Assembly (NCBI GenBank): GCA_041432705.1 | Contig: JAPWAE010000005.1 | Span: forward strand, 124,001-188,000 | Source of the DNA: Pauljensenia sp018375675 | GTDB taxonomy: Bacteria > Actinomycetota > Actinomycetes > Actinomycetales > Actinomycetaceae | Length of the DNA stretch: 64,000 bases | Direction: 5' to 3' | In this document: positions 27,543 through 36,240 of the stretch, in pieces | How the letters are laid out: every line of letters starts with the position of its first letter | Position numbering within the stretch: the first letter of the stretch is position 1 | Program-made: the position numbers and the translations under genes | Notes under the pieces: generated by a model | The model's database searches: none | What the model saw: the letters and a program-made list of their open reading frames with translations, nothing else | Told to the model about the DNA's origin: nothing

Positions 27543-27600
27543 TGTATTAATACACTAATACAATGACACAGATGCCTAACTGTGTCAACCCACTAATACA
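27543..27600 (-). promoter_or_regulatory. Promoter/operator of the YtrA-ABC operon
   Basis: The region contains a perfect 12-bp palindrome TGTATTAATACA (27543-27554) and two direct copies of ACTAATACA (27554-27562, 27592-27600). The latter flank the dyad TGACACAG ... CTGTGTCA (27564-27571, 27580-27587). On the minus strand TTGACA (27583-27588) can serve as a -35 box with CATTGT 17 nt further as a weak -10. Overlap of the dyads with the promoter fits repression by the adjacent YtrA-type protein. Confidence 0.6.
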
Positions 27601-27645
27601 GTTGGTTCGCAGACTGATACAACAACACTCTTCCAGGCAACAAGA

Positions 27646-27675
27646 GAGGCCCGGAACCGTGCGGTTCCGGGCCTC
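27646..27675 (-). terminator. Terminator downstream of glgP
   Basis: Arms gaggcccggaacc and ggttccgggcctc form a 13-bp perfect stem with a 4-nt loop, just past the glgP stop. Confidence 0.8.
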
Positions 27676-27690
27676 CCCTACGCGATTGCG

Positions 27691-30057
27691 TCAGTCGATC
27701 GGCTCACCCTCGATGTGCCAGACCTCGCGAGCATAGTCGGAGATCGTGCGGTCCGAGGAGAAGCGGCCGGAGCGGGAGATGTTCGCCCACACGCGGCGGT
27801 TCCAGGCCTTCTGGTCGCGGTAGTCGGCGGCCATACGATCCTTGGTCTCGCGGTACGCGGCGAAGTCGCCCAGGACGTAGTACACGTCGGCCGGGTCATA
27901 GCCACCCTCGAGGATCGAGTGGCGCACGTCGTGGAACCAACCCGAGTTGCCGTCGTCGAGCGTGCCGTCGATCAGGGCGTCGATGACGCGCTTGAGGCCG
28001 GGGACGTTCTCGTAGTGCCAACGGGGGTCGTAGTGACGACGCAGCTCGGGCAGCTCATCGTCGGTCGCGCCGAAGATGTAGGCATTCTCGTCGCCCACGG
28101 CCTCGAGGATCTCGACGTTCGCACCGTCGAGGGTGCCCAGGGTGAGGGCGCCGTTCATCATGAACTTCATGTTGGACGTGCCCGAGGCCTCCTTGCCGGC
28201 CATCGAGATCTGCTCGGAGACATCGGCGGCGGGGATGATGTGCTCGGCGGGCGAGACGTTGTAGTTGTGGACGAAGACGACCTTGATACGGCCGTTGATG
28301 TCCTCGTCGTTGTTCACCAGCTCCGCGATGGCGTTGATGAGCTTGATGATGGCCTTGGCGCGGATATAGCCGGGGGCAGCCTTCGCACCGAAGATGAACA
28401 CGCGGTTGGGGGTGTCCAGCGTCGGGTCGTCCTTCATGCGGAAGTACAGGTCCAGGACATAGAAGGCATTGAGCAGCTGGCGCTTGTACTCGTGCAGACG
28501 CTTGATCTGAACGTCGAAGATCGCGTCGGGATCGATCTCGACGCCCTCGCGCGCCTTGACCCACGCGGCGAAGTCGACCTTGTTGGCGTGCTTGATCTCG
28601 GCCAGGCGCTCGAGCACCTCGTCGGTGCCAGCCTCGGTGAACTTGGACAGCTCGGTAAGGTCGCGGACCCACGCGTCGGAGCCGGTGACCTCGTCGAGGA
28701 GGGCAGCCAGGCGGGGGTTGCACTGCTTGAGCCAGCGGCGCGGGGTCACGCCGTTGGTCTTGTTGTTGAAGCGCTCGGGCCAGATGGCGTGCCACTCCTT
28801 GAGGGTGTCACGCTTGATGATCTCCGTGTGGAGGGCGGCGACGCCGTTGATGGAGTAGGACGCGTAGCAGGCGATCCAGGCCATGCGCACGGTGTTGCCG
28901 GCGACGGGGGCCATGTAGTCGATGGTGCCCTGGTCGAGGCCGCGCTCGGCCATGTCGATGCGGAAGCGACGGTCGATCTCGCGGACAATCTCGGCGATGC
29001 GCGGGAACAGGCGGTCGAAGATGTGGATATCCCAGGTCTCCAGAGCCTCGGCCAGAACCGTGTGGTTCGTGTAGGCGAAGGTCTTGGAGACGACCTTCCA
29101 GGCCTCTTCCCAGCCGAGGCCATGCTCGTCCATAAGGATGCGCATGAGCTCGGGGATGGCGAGGACCGGGTGGGTGTCGTTGAGCTGGACGGCGTTGTAC
29201 TCGGCGAAGCCGGTCAGGTCGGTACCGTGGTGACGCACGTAGTTGGCGACGATTTCCTGCAGGGAGGCGGAGCAGAAGAAGTACTGCTGACGCACGCGCA
29301 GGACCTTGCCCTCGAACGTAGTGTCGTTGGGGTACAGGACGCGGGAGATGTCCATGGTGCGCTCACGGTCGACGATGGCGTCGGTAAAGCGCTGGGAGTT
29401 GAAGGCGTCGTAGTCGAATTCCTCGATGGGCTCGGCCTTCCACAGGCGCAGGGTGCCCACGTTCTTGGTGCCGTAGCCGGTAATCGCGATGTCGTAGGGG
29501 ACGGCGCGCACGGTCAGGTCGGCGTAGGAGACGATGCGGGAGCGCTCTTCGCGGCGGGTAACGAAGGGGTAGCCCTCTTCCATCCACGGGTCCGGGTGCT
29601 CAGTCTGGAAGCCGTTGTCGAAGAGCTGCTTGAACAGGCCGTAGCGGTACAGGATGCCGTAGCCGCGCACGGGCAGGTCGAGGGTGGCGCAGGAGTCCAG
29701 GAAGCAGGCGGCGAGGCGGCCGAGACCACCGTTACCGAGGGCAGCATCCGGCTCCTCTTCGAGAACCTGGCCGAGGTCGAGGCCGTAGGCGGCAAGGGCT
29801 TCGCGCGCCTTCTCGACGAGGCCGAGGTTCGACAGGTTGTTGAGCAGGGCTCGGCCCATGAGGAACTCGGCGGAGAAGTAGTGTTCCTGACGGCCCTTGG
29901 CGTAACGCTCCGTGGTGGCGGCCCAGTTATCGGCGATCTGATCGACGATTGCGGAGGAGAGCCCCTGCCACACTTCCATCAGGGTCGAATCTTCAACGGG
30001 GCGTCCAGAGGTCGCGCGCACATGAGAGGGCAGCGACTGCGTCAGATCCAGCGTCAT
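27691..30057 (-). CDS. glgP: Glycogen/maltodextrin phosphorylase
   Basis: This 788-residue GT35 enzyme releases glucose-1-phosphate from alpha-1,4-glucans. The PLP-binding lysine lies in EASGTSNMKFMMNGALTLG, followed by TLDGANVEI. The N-terminal family opening (EHYFSAEFLMGRAL) is present. Length is usual for the bacterial family. The start at 30057 has an AAAGGAAA site. It appears to be monocistronic: its own terminator lies downstream and a divergent surface-protein gene upstream. Confidence 0.93.
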   Translation of the reverse strand: MTLDLTQSLPSHVRATSGRPVEDSTLMEVWQGLSSAIVDQIADNWAATTERYAKGRQEHYFSAEFLMGRALLNNLSNLGLVEKAREALAAYGLDLGQVLEEEPDAALGNGGLGRLAACFLDSCATLDLPVRGYGILYRYGLFKQLFDNGFQTEHPDPWMEEGYPFVTRREERSRIVSYADLTVRAVPYDIAITGYGTKNVGTLRLWKAEPIEEFDYDAFNSQRFTDAIVDRERTMDISRVLYPNDTTFEGKVLRVRQQYFFCSASLQEIVANYVRHHGTDLTGFAEYNAVQLNDTHPVLAIPELMRILMDEHGLGWEEAWKVVSKTFAYTNHTVLAEALETWDIHIFDRLFPRIAEIVREIDRRFRIDMAERGLDQGTIDYMAPVAGNTVRMAWIACYASYSINGVAALHTEIIKRDTLKEWHAIWPERFNNKTNGVTPRRWLKQCNPRLAALLDEVTGSDAWVRDLTELSKFTEAGTDEVLERLAEIKHANKVDFAAWVKAREGVEIDPDAIFDVQIKRLHEYKRQLLNAFYVLDLYFRMKDDPTLDTPNRVFIFGAKAAPGYIRAKAIIKLINAIAELVNNDEDINGRIKVVFVHNYNVSPAEHIIPAADVSEQISMAGKEASGTSNMKFMMNGALTLGTLDGANVEILEAVGDENAYIFGATDDELPELRRHYDPRWHYENVPGLKRVIDALIDGTLDDGNSGWFHDVRHSILEGGYDPADVYYVLGDFAAYRETKDRMAADYRDQKAWNRRVWANISRSGRFSSDRTISDYAREVWHIEGEPID

Positions 30058-30448
30058 ACGATTTCCTTTTGTGTAACTGCGCCGTGCCCGCCGCAGGGGC
30101 GAGCGCCCCAGGTCGGGGCTGGCTTCACCTCTAGAGGGTAGCGAGTGTGTGGCCCAATTCCCTGTTCTGACACAGCACTGGGAGAAACCCCACCCCCAGC
30201 CACGTGACGGAATACACCTGTCAATTCCAGCCCATGACCAAAGGCCCAGGTTGGCACACATTTACAAACGGCAACCAATCCCCACCTGCAGCAAGTTGCG
30301 AAATATCCCCTCAATGATTTTTCGCAAACGTGAGACACGGTCAGCGTTCATGGACTAAGGTTCTCATGTAACCAATGCTGACCGGGCTAACAATAGCCCA
30401 CACGGCCAGTATTCTTGAGACTGAACCACCTTCAACACGAGGAATACG
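30058..30448. other. Divergent intergenic region between glgP and a surface-protein gene
   Basis: About 390 nt without a gene. It contains an inverted pair cggtcagc (30338-30345) and gctgaccg (30377-30384), a shorter dyad gggct-aacaat-agccc directly after it, and a possible -10 box TATTCT at 30410-30415 for the + strand gene. These are candidate operator elements; no known riboswitch is recognisable. Confidence 0.4.
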
Positions 30449-31948
30449 ATGAAACTGACGCATAGGTTGACCATCGCGACGGCTCTGAGCGCCACGCTCG
30501 CGACCGCCCTGATCGCAGGCCCCGCCATGGCCGCCCCCTCCGACGAGAACCAGCCCACGGGTCCCGGCACCGCTAACGGCGACAAGTCCACCGCGTGCCG
30601 CGCCGACTGGACCGCCGCGGCGATCCTCGACACGGACATCCTGGCTCACCACCCCGAGCTGGTGAACCCTGCCGACATCACCCGTAACGCCGACGGCTCC
30701 GTCAACAAGGTCGCCACCGGCTCGAACAACGGCTACACCTCGAAGATCTCGACGAACTTCAACACCGAGACCTACAAGGCTCCGGGCATGTTCGAGGCCA
30801 ACCACTGGATCGCCGGTTCCATGCAGAACTGGCGCTTCCCCGTGGCCACGAAGAACAAGCTGGCCACCGGCACGACGATCACCGTCGACCTGCCGGACGA
30901 CATGGCCAACACCTCCTTCATCGGCAAGCTTGAGACCCGCGCGGGCCTCAACGCTTTCATGCAGTCGTGGGGTCCGCGTGAAGCCGAGTACACGTGGAAT
31001 GACGGCGACTTCACCGCCACCCTGACCGACGCTGCCAAGAACATTTGGACCATCACGCTGAACAAGGGCCTCGACGCCAACACCGGCACTGTCTTCCAGT
31101 TCACGGGCACCTTCCCGGAGGGCGCCGAGTCCTCGACCGCGTCCGCCAAGCTGGTCGGCGCCCAGTTCCCGGCCGACGGCCAGGTGTGCGGCGACCTGCC
31201 CACGCCGGAGACCCCCGAGCTCACCAAGTGCCAGGTCACGACCGTGGACCGCACCGTGTGGAGCCCCTACTCGCGCGACATCAACGAGCGCTCCAAGTAC
31301 GCGGGCTCCTGGGGTTCTGAGGAGCCCAAGTGGGGCGAGGCCAACGCTGACGGCTGGTTCGTTGCCACCGGTACCGATCCGAAGGTCGGCGACTCGCGCA
31401 CCCTGCGCCTCTACGGCGCCACCCACAAGGACCTCACCAACGCGACGCTGACGATCAAGGCCGTCCAGGGCCTGAAGTTCGATGCCTCCACGATCAACAC
31501 GATCTCCAACCCCGGCGCCGGCGCGCTCAAGGGTAACGGCTTCACGAACACCGTCGAGGGCCTGGGCGAGATCAAGGTCAGCGAGGACGGCAAGACCATC
31601 ACCGTCACGATCAAGCACATGCCGGCCAACTCCGGCTTCTCCTTCAACATCAACGGCATCCTGACCGGCGAGACCCTCGAGGGCTCCCCGGTGCTGGCCC
31701 CGATCGTCCTGCACAACTGGCTGACCGGCACGGACAGCGAGTGCACGGTTCCCACCGAGGAGCCCACCACGCCGGCGCCGTCGGATTCCCCGACGCCCGA
31801 GCCGACGACCCCCGCTCCCGCCCCGTCCGCAACCCCGAGCGGCAACCTCGCTCGCACGGGTGCTGACACCCCAATGCTGGCCGGTGCGGCCATCATGGCT
31901 GGACTGGCAGGCCTGGGAGCTCTGGCTCTGCGCCGTCGCCAGCGCTGA
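30449..31948 (+). CDS. Secreted, sortase-anchored surface protein (LARTG motif)
   Basis: This 499-residue protein has a signal peptide (about 1-29, ending AGPAMA-AP). Two or three beta-rich regions without recognised catalytic motifs follow; spaced Cys residues may form disulfides. After a Pro/Thr/Ser-rich wall-spanning linker (about 430-463), the sorting signal is LARTG, a hydrophobic helix and the tail RRRQR. LAxTG signals are typical for class E sortases of Actinobacteria. The body resembles isopeptide/Ig-like adhesin domains only in general character. The binding target is unknown. Confidence 0.8.
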   Translation: MKLTHRLTIATALSATLATALIAGPAMAAPSDENQPTGPGTANGDKSTACRADWTAAAILDTDILAHHPELVNPADITRNADGSVNKVATGSNNGYTSKISTNFNTETYKAPGMFEANHWIAGSMQNWRFPVATKNKLATGTTITVDLPDDMANTSFIGKLETRAGLNAFMQSWGPREAEYTWNDGDFTATLTDAAKNIWTITLNKGLDANTGTVFQFTGTFPEGAESSTASAKLVGAQFPADGQVCGDLPTPETPELTKCQVTTVDRTVWSPYSRDINERSKYAGSWGSEEPKWGEANADGWFVATGTDPKVGDSRTLRLYGATHKDLTNATLTIKAVQGLKFDASTINTISNPGAGALKGNGFTNTVEGLGEIKVSEDGKTITVTIKHMPANSGFSFNINGILTGETLEGSPVLAPIVLHNWLTGTDSECTVPTEEPTTPAPSDSPTPEPTTPAPAPSATPSGNLARTGADTPMLAGAAIMAGLAGLGALALRRRQR

Positions 31949-31956
31949 CGGATCAT

Positions 31957-31983
31957 CCCCCGCAGGGCGCGTCCCTGCGGGGG
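31957..31983 (+). terminator. Terminator of the LARTG surface-protein gene
   Basis: Arms cccccgcaggg and ccctgcggggg (11 bp) with a 5-nt loop lie 9 nt past the stop codon. Confidence 0.75.
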
Positions 31984-32012
31984 GCACGCTCCGCAGGGAC
32001 GCATCAACAGGA

Positions 32013-32045
32013 AAGTGGCACCGCTCTTGATGAGTGGTGCCACTT
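32013..32045. repeat. Inverted repeat in the convergent gap
   Basis: Arms aagtggcacc and ggtgccactt (10 bp, 13-nt loop) form a second hairpin behind the LARTG gene. A smaller dyad gtgcat-gtg-atgcac lies at 32102-32116. The rest of 31949-32271 shows no gene. Confidence 0.6.
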
Positions 32046-32216
32046 CCCATCACCGGTTCATCATGAGGGCTCAATTCATGGTGACTTTCGGTAGTTCCAT
32101 TGTGCATGTGATGCACGCATCATTTCAAGGCGAAACGATGATTTTTCGGTGCAAATTCGCGGTTTCCAACTGCACGTTCGTGCACAAATGAGGGACGATC
32201 AGCGCAAACTAGACAA

Positions 32217-32251
32217 AACGCGGGCCCGCTCGAATCGAGCGGGCCCGCGTT
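32217..32251 (-). terminator. Terminator of the LANTG protein gene
   Basis: A near-perfect 17-bp stem (aacgcgggcccgctcg and its complement) is followed, in the minus-strand direction, by a run of T (TTTTGT). It serves the gene ending at 32272. Confidence 0.85.
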
Positions 32252-32271
32252 GTTTGTCAGGCGAAGATGCC

Positions 32272-32853
32272 TCAGTGGCGCTTACGAGCGACCACCAGGG
32301 TCACGCCACCGGCCAGCGCGATAACGCCAGCGCCAGCGGCCATCGAAGCGACGGAGCCGGTGTTGGCCAGCGTCGGGTTCGAGGCGGCGGGGGTGCCGGC
32401 CGGAGCGTTCGTGTTGCGGATGCCGCCACGAGCGGAGACGGGGGCCGGGCCGTTGCCGGTGGAGATCTGGCCACGGGTGGTCACGCCGGAGGTACCGACG
32501 GGGCCGGAGACGGCGCCAGCGCCACCCTGATCGGCGGCGGGGACCGAAGAATCATCGGAAGTGGCCGGCATGTCAGCGGAGCCACCGGTGTTGTTGTCGT
32601 CAGCGCCGGTGTTGTCGTCCGAGCCCGTGTTGTCGTCGGCCGGGGCCGAGGGCTCGGGGGCCGGGGTCTCATCGGCGGGGGTGCCGGTGGAGGGCGCGTC
32701 AGTGGCGGGGGCCTCGGTGGAGGGCGCGTCAGCGGCCGGGGTCGAGGGCTGCTCGGTGACGGGGGTCTCGGCGGCGAAAGCAACGCCGGCCGAAGCGGCG
32801 ATCAGACCGAGTGCCGCGGTGGCGGCGAACAGGGAAGAGGTCGTCTTCTTCAT
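32272..32853 (-). CDS. Small Pro/Thr/Asp-rich secreted protein with LANTG sorting signal
   Basis: This 193-residue protein has a signal peptide (about 1-27, ending AGVAFA-AE). A low-complexity stalk of Ala, Pro, Thr, Ser and Asp/Asn follows, with short repeats such as EAPATDAPSTG and DDNTGSDDNTGADDN. The end carries LANTG, a hydrophobic helix and ARKRH. There is no globular domain. It is probably a wall-anchored, acidic spacer or mucin-like coat protein. The start has a ribosome site about 8 nt upstream (AGGAGA). Confidence 0.78.
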   Translation of the reverse strand: MKKTTSSLFAATAALGLIAASAGVAFAAETPVTEQPSTPAADAPSTEAPATDAPSTGTPADETPAPEPSAPADDNTGSDDNTGADDNNTGGSADMPATSDDSSVPAADQGGAGAVSGPVGTSGVTTRGQISTGNGPAPVSARGGIRNTNAPAGTPAASNPTLANTGSVASMAAGAGVIALAGGVTLVVARKRH

Positions 32854-33053
32854 TGTTTCTCCTGGAACAATTGTGGTGAGGGATGAATGCGTGACCCTGA
32901 CCAGTGCGGGCCGTGCGCGTCACGGCGTTCTCGCCCACCCTACAACATTTCCTGACCATTACGCACAGATTCTCGAAAATCACGCATCGGCGAGTCGCAC
33001 CCCACTTTTTCGCGGGGCTTTGTTCGGCTCCGCCGCGCGCGAGAACAACCAGG

Positions 33054-33683
33054 TCAGGACAGCTTGGCGGTCGCAATGAACTGGAAGATTCCCTCCATGA
33101 TGAGCTGCGTCGCAATGGCGGCCAGCAGCAGACCGGAGATCTTTGTCAGCAGCATGATGCCGCCGGGGCCAAGCGCCCTGGAGAGCATCAGCGAGAAGCG
33201 CATGGTCAGCCACATGACGATGTGTGCGAGCACGACGGCGACGATGACAGCGATCCACGATCCCACGTTCGTTCCGGCCTGTCCGACGGCCACCATGACG
33301 GCAACGATTGAGCCGGGGCCGGCGAGCAGCGGCGTCCCCAGCGGGACGAGCGCAACGTTGACGCCCTCGTCCCCCGTGTCCGGTGAGGACGAGTCCGTGC
33401 CCATGAGGAGTTCCATGGCGACGAGGAAGAGCAGGACGCCGCCGGAGAGCTGGAGGGCCTCCATCGAAATATGCAGGAGGCGCAGGATCTGCCCGCCCAG
33501 GATCGCGAAGGTCAAGATGACGCCGAAGGACACGGAGGTGGCCTGGATGGCGGCGCGCCGCTGCTTGGGCTGGGAGTAACGTGCGGTGAGCCCCAGGAAG
33601 ACGGGCACGGTCCCAATGGGGTCCATAATGACCGTCAGCGTCGCGAAGGCGGTCGCGAAGAGGGTGACGTCGAAGAGGCTCAC
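33054..33683 (-). CDS. MarC family integral membrane protein
   Basis: This 209-residue protein of the MarC/UPF0056 family has about six membrane helices. Family segments include DPIGTVPVFLGLT near the N-terminus and PLGTPLLAGPGSI near the centre. Function is uncertain even for the E. coli members, despite the historic multiple-antibiotic-resistance name. The GTG start at 33683 overlaps the stop of the PHP gene (GTGA), so the two are coupled. Confidence 0.85.
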   Translation of the reverse strand: MSLFDVTLFATAFATLTVIMDPIGTVPVFLGLTARYSQPKQRRAAIQATSVSFGVILTFAILGGQILRLLHISMEALQLSGGVLLFLVAMELLMGTDSSSPDTGDEGVNVALVPLGTPLLAGPGSIVAVMVAVGQAGTNVGSWIAVIVAVVLAHIVMWLTMRFSLMLSRALGPGGIMLLTKISGLLLAAIATQLIMEGIFQFIATAKLS

Positions 33684-34528
33684 GGCTCGATCACCTCGAT
33701 GGTGCCCTGCGCGATGACCTCGGCGATCACCTGCGGGTCCGTCGTGTTTTCGCCGATACGGTTCGGCTTGCCCGTCCCGTGGTAGTCGGAGGAGCCGAAC
33801 ATCGCCAGGCCCAACTCGCGGGCGATGCGCTCGACGTCGGCACGGTCCTCGGGCGCGTGGTCGCGGTGGTCGCGCTCGATGCCGAAGAGGCCGGCCGCCG
33901 CCATGTCGGCAATGACGGCCTCGGGCAGCAGGCGCTGGCGCTTGCGAGCGCGGGGGTGGGCCAGGACCGGCACTCCCCCGGCCTGCCGCACGCAGCGCAC
34001 GGCCTCGACCGGGTCGGGCGCCCAATGGTGCACGTAGTAGGGACCCGACGGATGCAGGGCCTCGACGAAAGCGGCGCTACGGTCGGGGAAGGCACCGGCG
34101 GCGACGAGCGCGTCGGCGATGTGCGGGCGCCCCACGGGGCCGCCCTCGGGCGCGAAGGCGAGCACGTCGTCCAACGTAATCGGGTAGTCGGCCGACAGGT
34201 TCTCGACCATGCGCGCGGCGCGCGTCTCGCGGTCCTCGCGCGTGCGTCGGAAATTATCGACGAGGCTGGGGTTAGCCGGGTCGAAAAGGTAGGCCAGGAG
34301 GTGCACGGTGAACCCCGAGGAGGAGCACGACATCTCGGCGCCCCGGATGAGGCTCACGCCGGTGTCCGCGACGGCGGCCACGGCCTCGTCCCATCCGGCC
34401 GTCGTATCGTGGTCCGTCAGCGCGATGGCGTCCAGCCCGGCCTGCGCGGCGATAGCCAGGAGCTGCGCGGGCGTATCAGTCCCGTCTGAATACGCGCTAT
34501 GAGTGTGGGGGTCAATTCGCTTCACCAT
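33680..34528 (-). CDS. PHP-domain phosphoesterase (TrpH/YciV-like)
   Basis: This 282-residue PHP protein has the metal-binding set: DPHTHSAYSDGT at the N-terminus, ALTDHDTT, GAEMSC, PVLAHPRA and SSDYHGTGKPN. These match the 3',5'-nucleoside bisphosphate phosphatase/RNase AM group that trims 5' ends and degrades pAp-like nucleotides. Exact substrate is inferred from family. It is first in a two-gene operon with marC. Confidence 0.87.
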   Translation of the reverse strand: MVKRIDPHTHSAYSDGTDTPAQLLAIAAQAGLDAIALTDHDTTAGWDEAVAAVADTGVSLIRGAEMSCSSSGFTVHLLAYLFDPANPSLVDNFRRTREDRETRAARMVENLSADYPITLDDVLAFAPEGGPVGRPHIADALVAAGAFPDRSAAFVEALHPSGPYYVHHWAPDPVEAVRCVRQAGGVPVLAHPRARKRQRLLPEAVIADMAAAGLFGIERDHRDHAPEDRADVERIARELGLAMFGSSDYHGTGKPNRIGENTTDPQVIAEVIAQGTIEVIEP

Positions 34529-34766
34529 TTGAGACTACCCCATTAATCCCATCACACAACCGCGCGGGCGAACACCACCCGCGAGCGCCACACGTCTCAC
34601 CAAAGAGCCTGTATTTGCTTGATTTTGACCTTATCGTCTGCACGTTCTCCCATCTCGACATCACCCTTTTTGGTTAACCGCTCACCTGCGGCGACGGGCT
34701 GTCGACTGTAGGAAACTGGCAGTACACGGCCATTTGGCCTCCCTCAACACCGATTGGAGTACACGC
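34529..34766. other. Divergent intergenic region
   Basis: About 240 nt between the PHP gene and the amino acid permease. No gene is visible; it should contain both promoters, but none is clear enough to mark. Confidence 0.35.
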
Positions 34767-36227
34767 GTGTCTGACAAGGATCAGACCCAGGTGTCCACCG
34801 CGACTGACGCGGGAGATGCCGGGTACAACAAGGCTCTGAAAAACCGACACATCCAGATGATCGCCATCGGCGGTTCGATCGGCACCGGCCTGTTCCTGGG
34901 TGCGGGTGGCCGTCTGGCTCAGGGCGGCCCCGCTCTGGCCTTCGCCTATGCGGTGTGCGGCGTCTTCGCGTTTCTGATGGTCCGCGCCCTCGGCGAGCTG
35001 GCGGTGCGCCGCCCCTCCTCGGGCGCGTTCGTGTCCTACGCCCGCGAGTTCCTGGGCGAGAAGGGCGCGTTCATCACCGGCTGGTTCTTCTTCCTGGACT
35101 GGGCGGTCACCGTCATGGCTGACATCACCGCCGTGGCGCTCTACATGCATTACTGGAATATGTTCAAGGTGGTCCCTCAGTGGGTCATCGCCCTCATCGC
35201 GCTGGGTCTCGTGTTCGTCCTCAACATGATGAGCGTGAAGGCCTTCGGTGAGGCCGAGTTCTGGTTCGCGATGATCAAGGTCGCGACGATCCTCATCTTC
35301 ATGGGCGTCGCGATCTGGGCGATCCTCACGCAGTCGCCCGTCGGCGAGTACACCGCGGGCATCCACAACATCTCCGAGTCCGGTGGCTGGTTCCCTGAGG
35401 GCCTGGCCCCCGTCTTCGCCCTCACGCTGGGCGTCGTCTTCGCCTTCGGCGGCACCGAGATGGTGGGCGTCGCGGCCGGCGAAGCCAAGGATGCTGCCAA
35501 GATCCTGCCCAAGGCCATCAACTCGATGGTCATCCGCATTTTCTTCTTCTACGTTGGCTCCGTCGTCCTCTTCGCCCTGGCGCTGCCCTACACCGCCTAC
35601 TCGTCGAATGAGTCTCCCTTCACGACGTTCTTCTCCGGCCTCGGCGTGCCTCACGCGGGTGACATCATCCAGGTAGTTGTCCTGACCGCCGCCCTGTCCT
35701 CGCTCAACGCCGGCCTGTACGCGACCGGCCGCACGCTGCGCTCGATGGCGCTCGTGGGCGAGGGACCGCGCTACGCTGCTCGCCTCAACAAGAACCACGT
35801 CCCCTACGGCGGCATCATCATCACCGCGTCGCTGGGTCTGCTGGGCGTCCTGCTCAACGCCTTCGTTCCGGAGAATGCCTTCAACATCGTCATGGATCTG
35901 GCGGGCATCGGCATTGCCGGTACCTGGGCGATGATCCTCATCTCGCACCTGGCGTTCCTGCGCAAGGTCAAGCGCGGCGAGGAACAGCGCCCCGAGTTCC
36001 GCATGCCCGGCGCCCCCTACACCAACTATCTGGCGCTGCTCTTCTTCGCGGTGGTCGTTGGCTCCAACGTGACCTCCGAGTCGGGCCGTTGGACCCTTGC
36101 ACTCTTCGGCGTGGTCATCGTCCTTATGGTCGCCGGCTGGTACTACGTGCGCGGGCGCGTCGGCAACCTGACCGACGAGGCCGCCGCCTCGCTCCAGGGC
36201 GAGGAAACCCTGGTCTCGGGCGACTGA
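34767..36227 (+). CDS. ansP: Amino acid permease, probable L-asparagine permease
   Basis: This 486-residue APC-family permease has about 12 helices. The start of the first helix carries the AAT signature (NRHIQMIAIGGSIGTGLFLG). It is of the AnsP/GabP type. The next gene, 13 nt on, is an L-asparaginase, so import and hydrolysis of asparagine are probably coupled. The GTG start at 34767 has GGAG at 34756-34759; a TTG further upstream is in frame but without support. Confidence 0.83.
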   Translation: MSDKDQTQVSTATDAGDAGYNKALKNRHIQMIAIGGSIGTGLFLGAGGRLAQGGPALAFAYAVCGVFAFLMVRALGELAVRRPSSGAFVSYAREFLGEKGAFITGWFFFLDWAVTVMADITAVALYMHYWNMFKVVPQWVIALIALGLVFVLNMMSVKAFGEAEFWFAMIKVATILIFMGVAIWAILTQSPVGEYTAGIHNISESGGWFPEGLAPVFALTLGVVFAFGGTEMVGVAAGEAKDAAKILPKAINSMVIRIFFFYVGSVVLFALALPYTAYSSNESPFTTFFSGLGVPHAGDIIQVVVLTAALSSLNAGLYATGRTLRSMALVGEGPRYAARLNKNHVPYGGIIITASLGLLGVLLNAFVPENAFNIVMDLAGIGIAGTWAMILISHLAFLRKVKRGEEQRPEFRMPGAPYTNYLALLFFAVVVGSNVTSESGRWTLALFGVVIVLMVAGWYYVRGRVGNLTDEAAASLQGEETLVSGD

Positions 36228-36240
36228 GAAAGGACGAACA

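Noticed and set aside
27715..30141. Long + strand frame (808 codons)
   Set aside because: It is antisense to glgP, which has an intact PLP-lysine motif and standard length.
30341..32116. Minus-strand frame (591 codons) opposite the LARTG surface protein
   Set aside because: The + strand gene has signal peptide, linker and sorting signal in order; the antisense frame is Gly/Val/Arg-rich without features.
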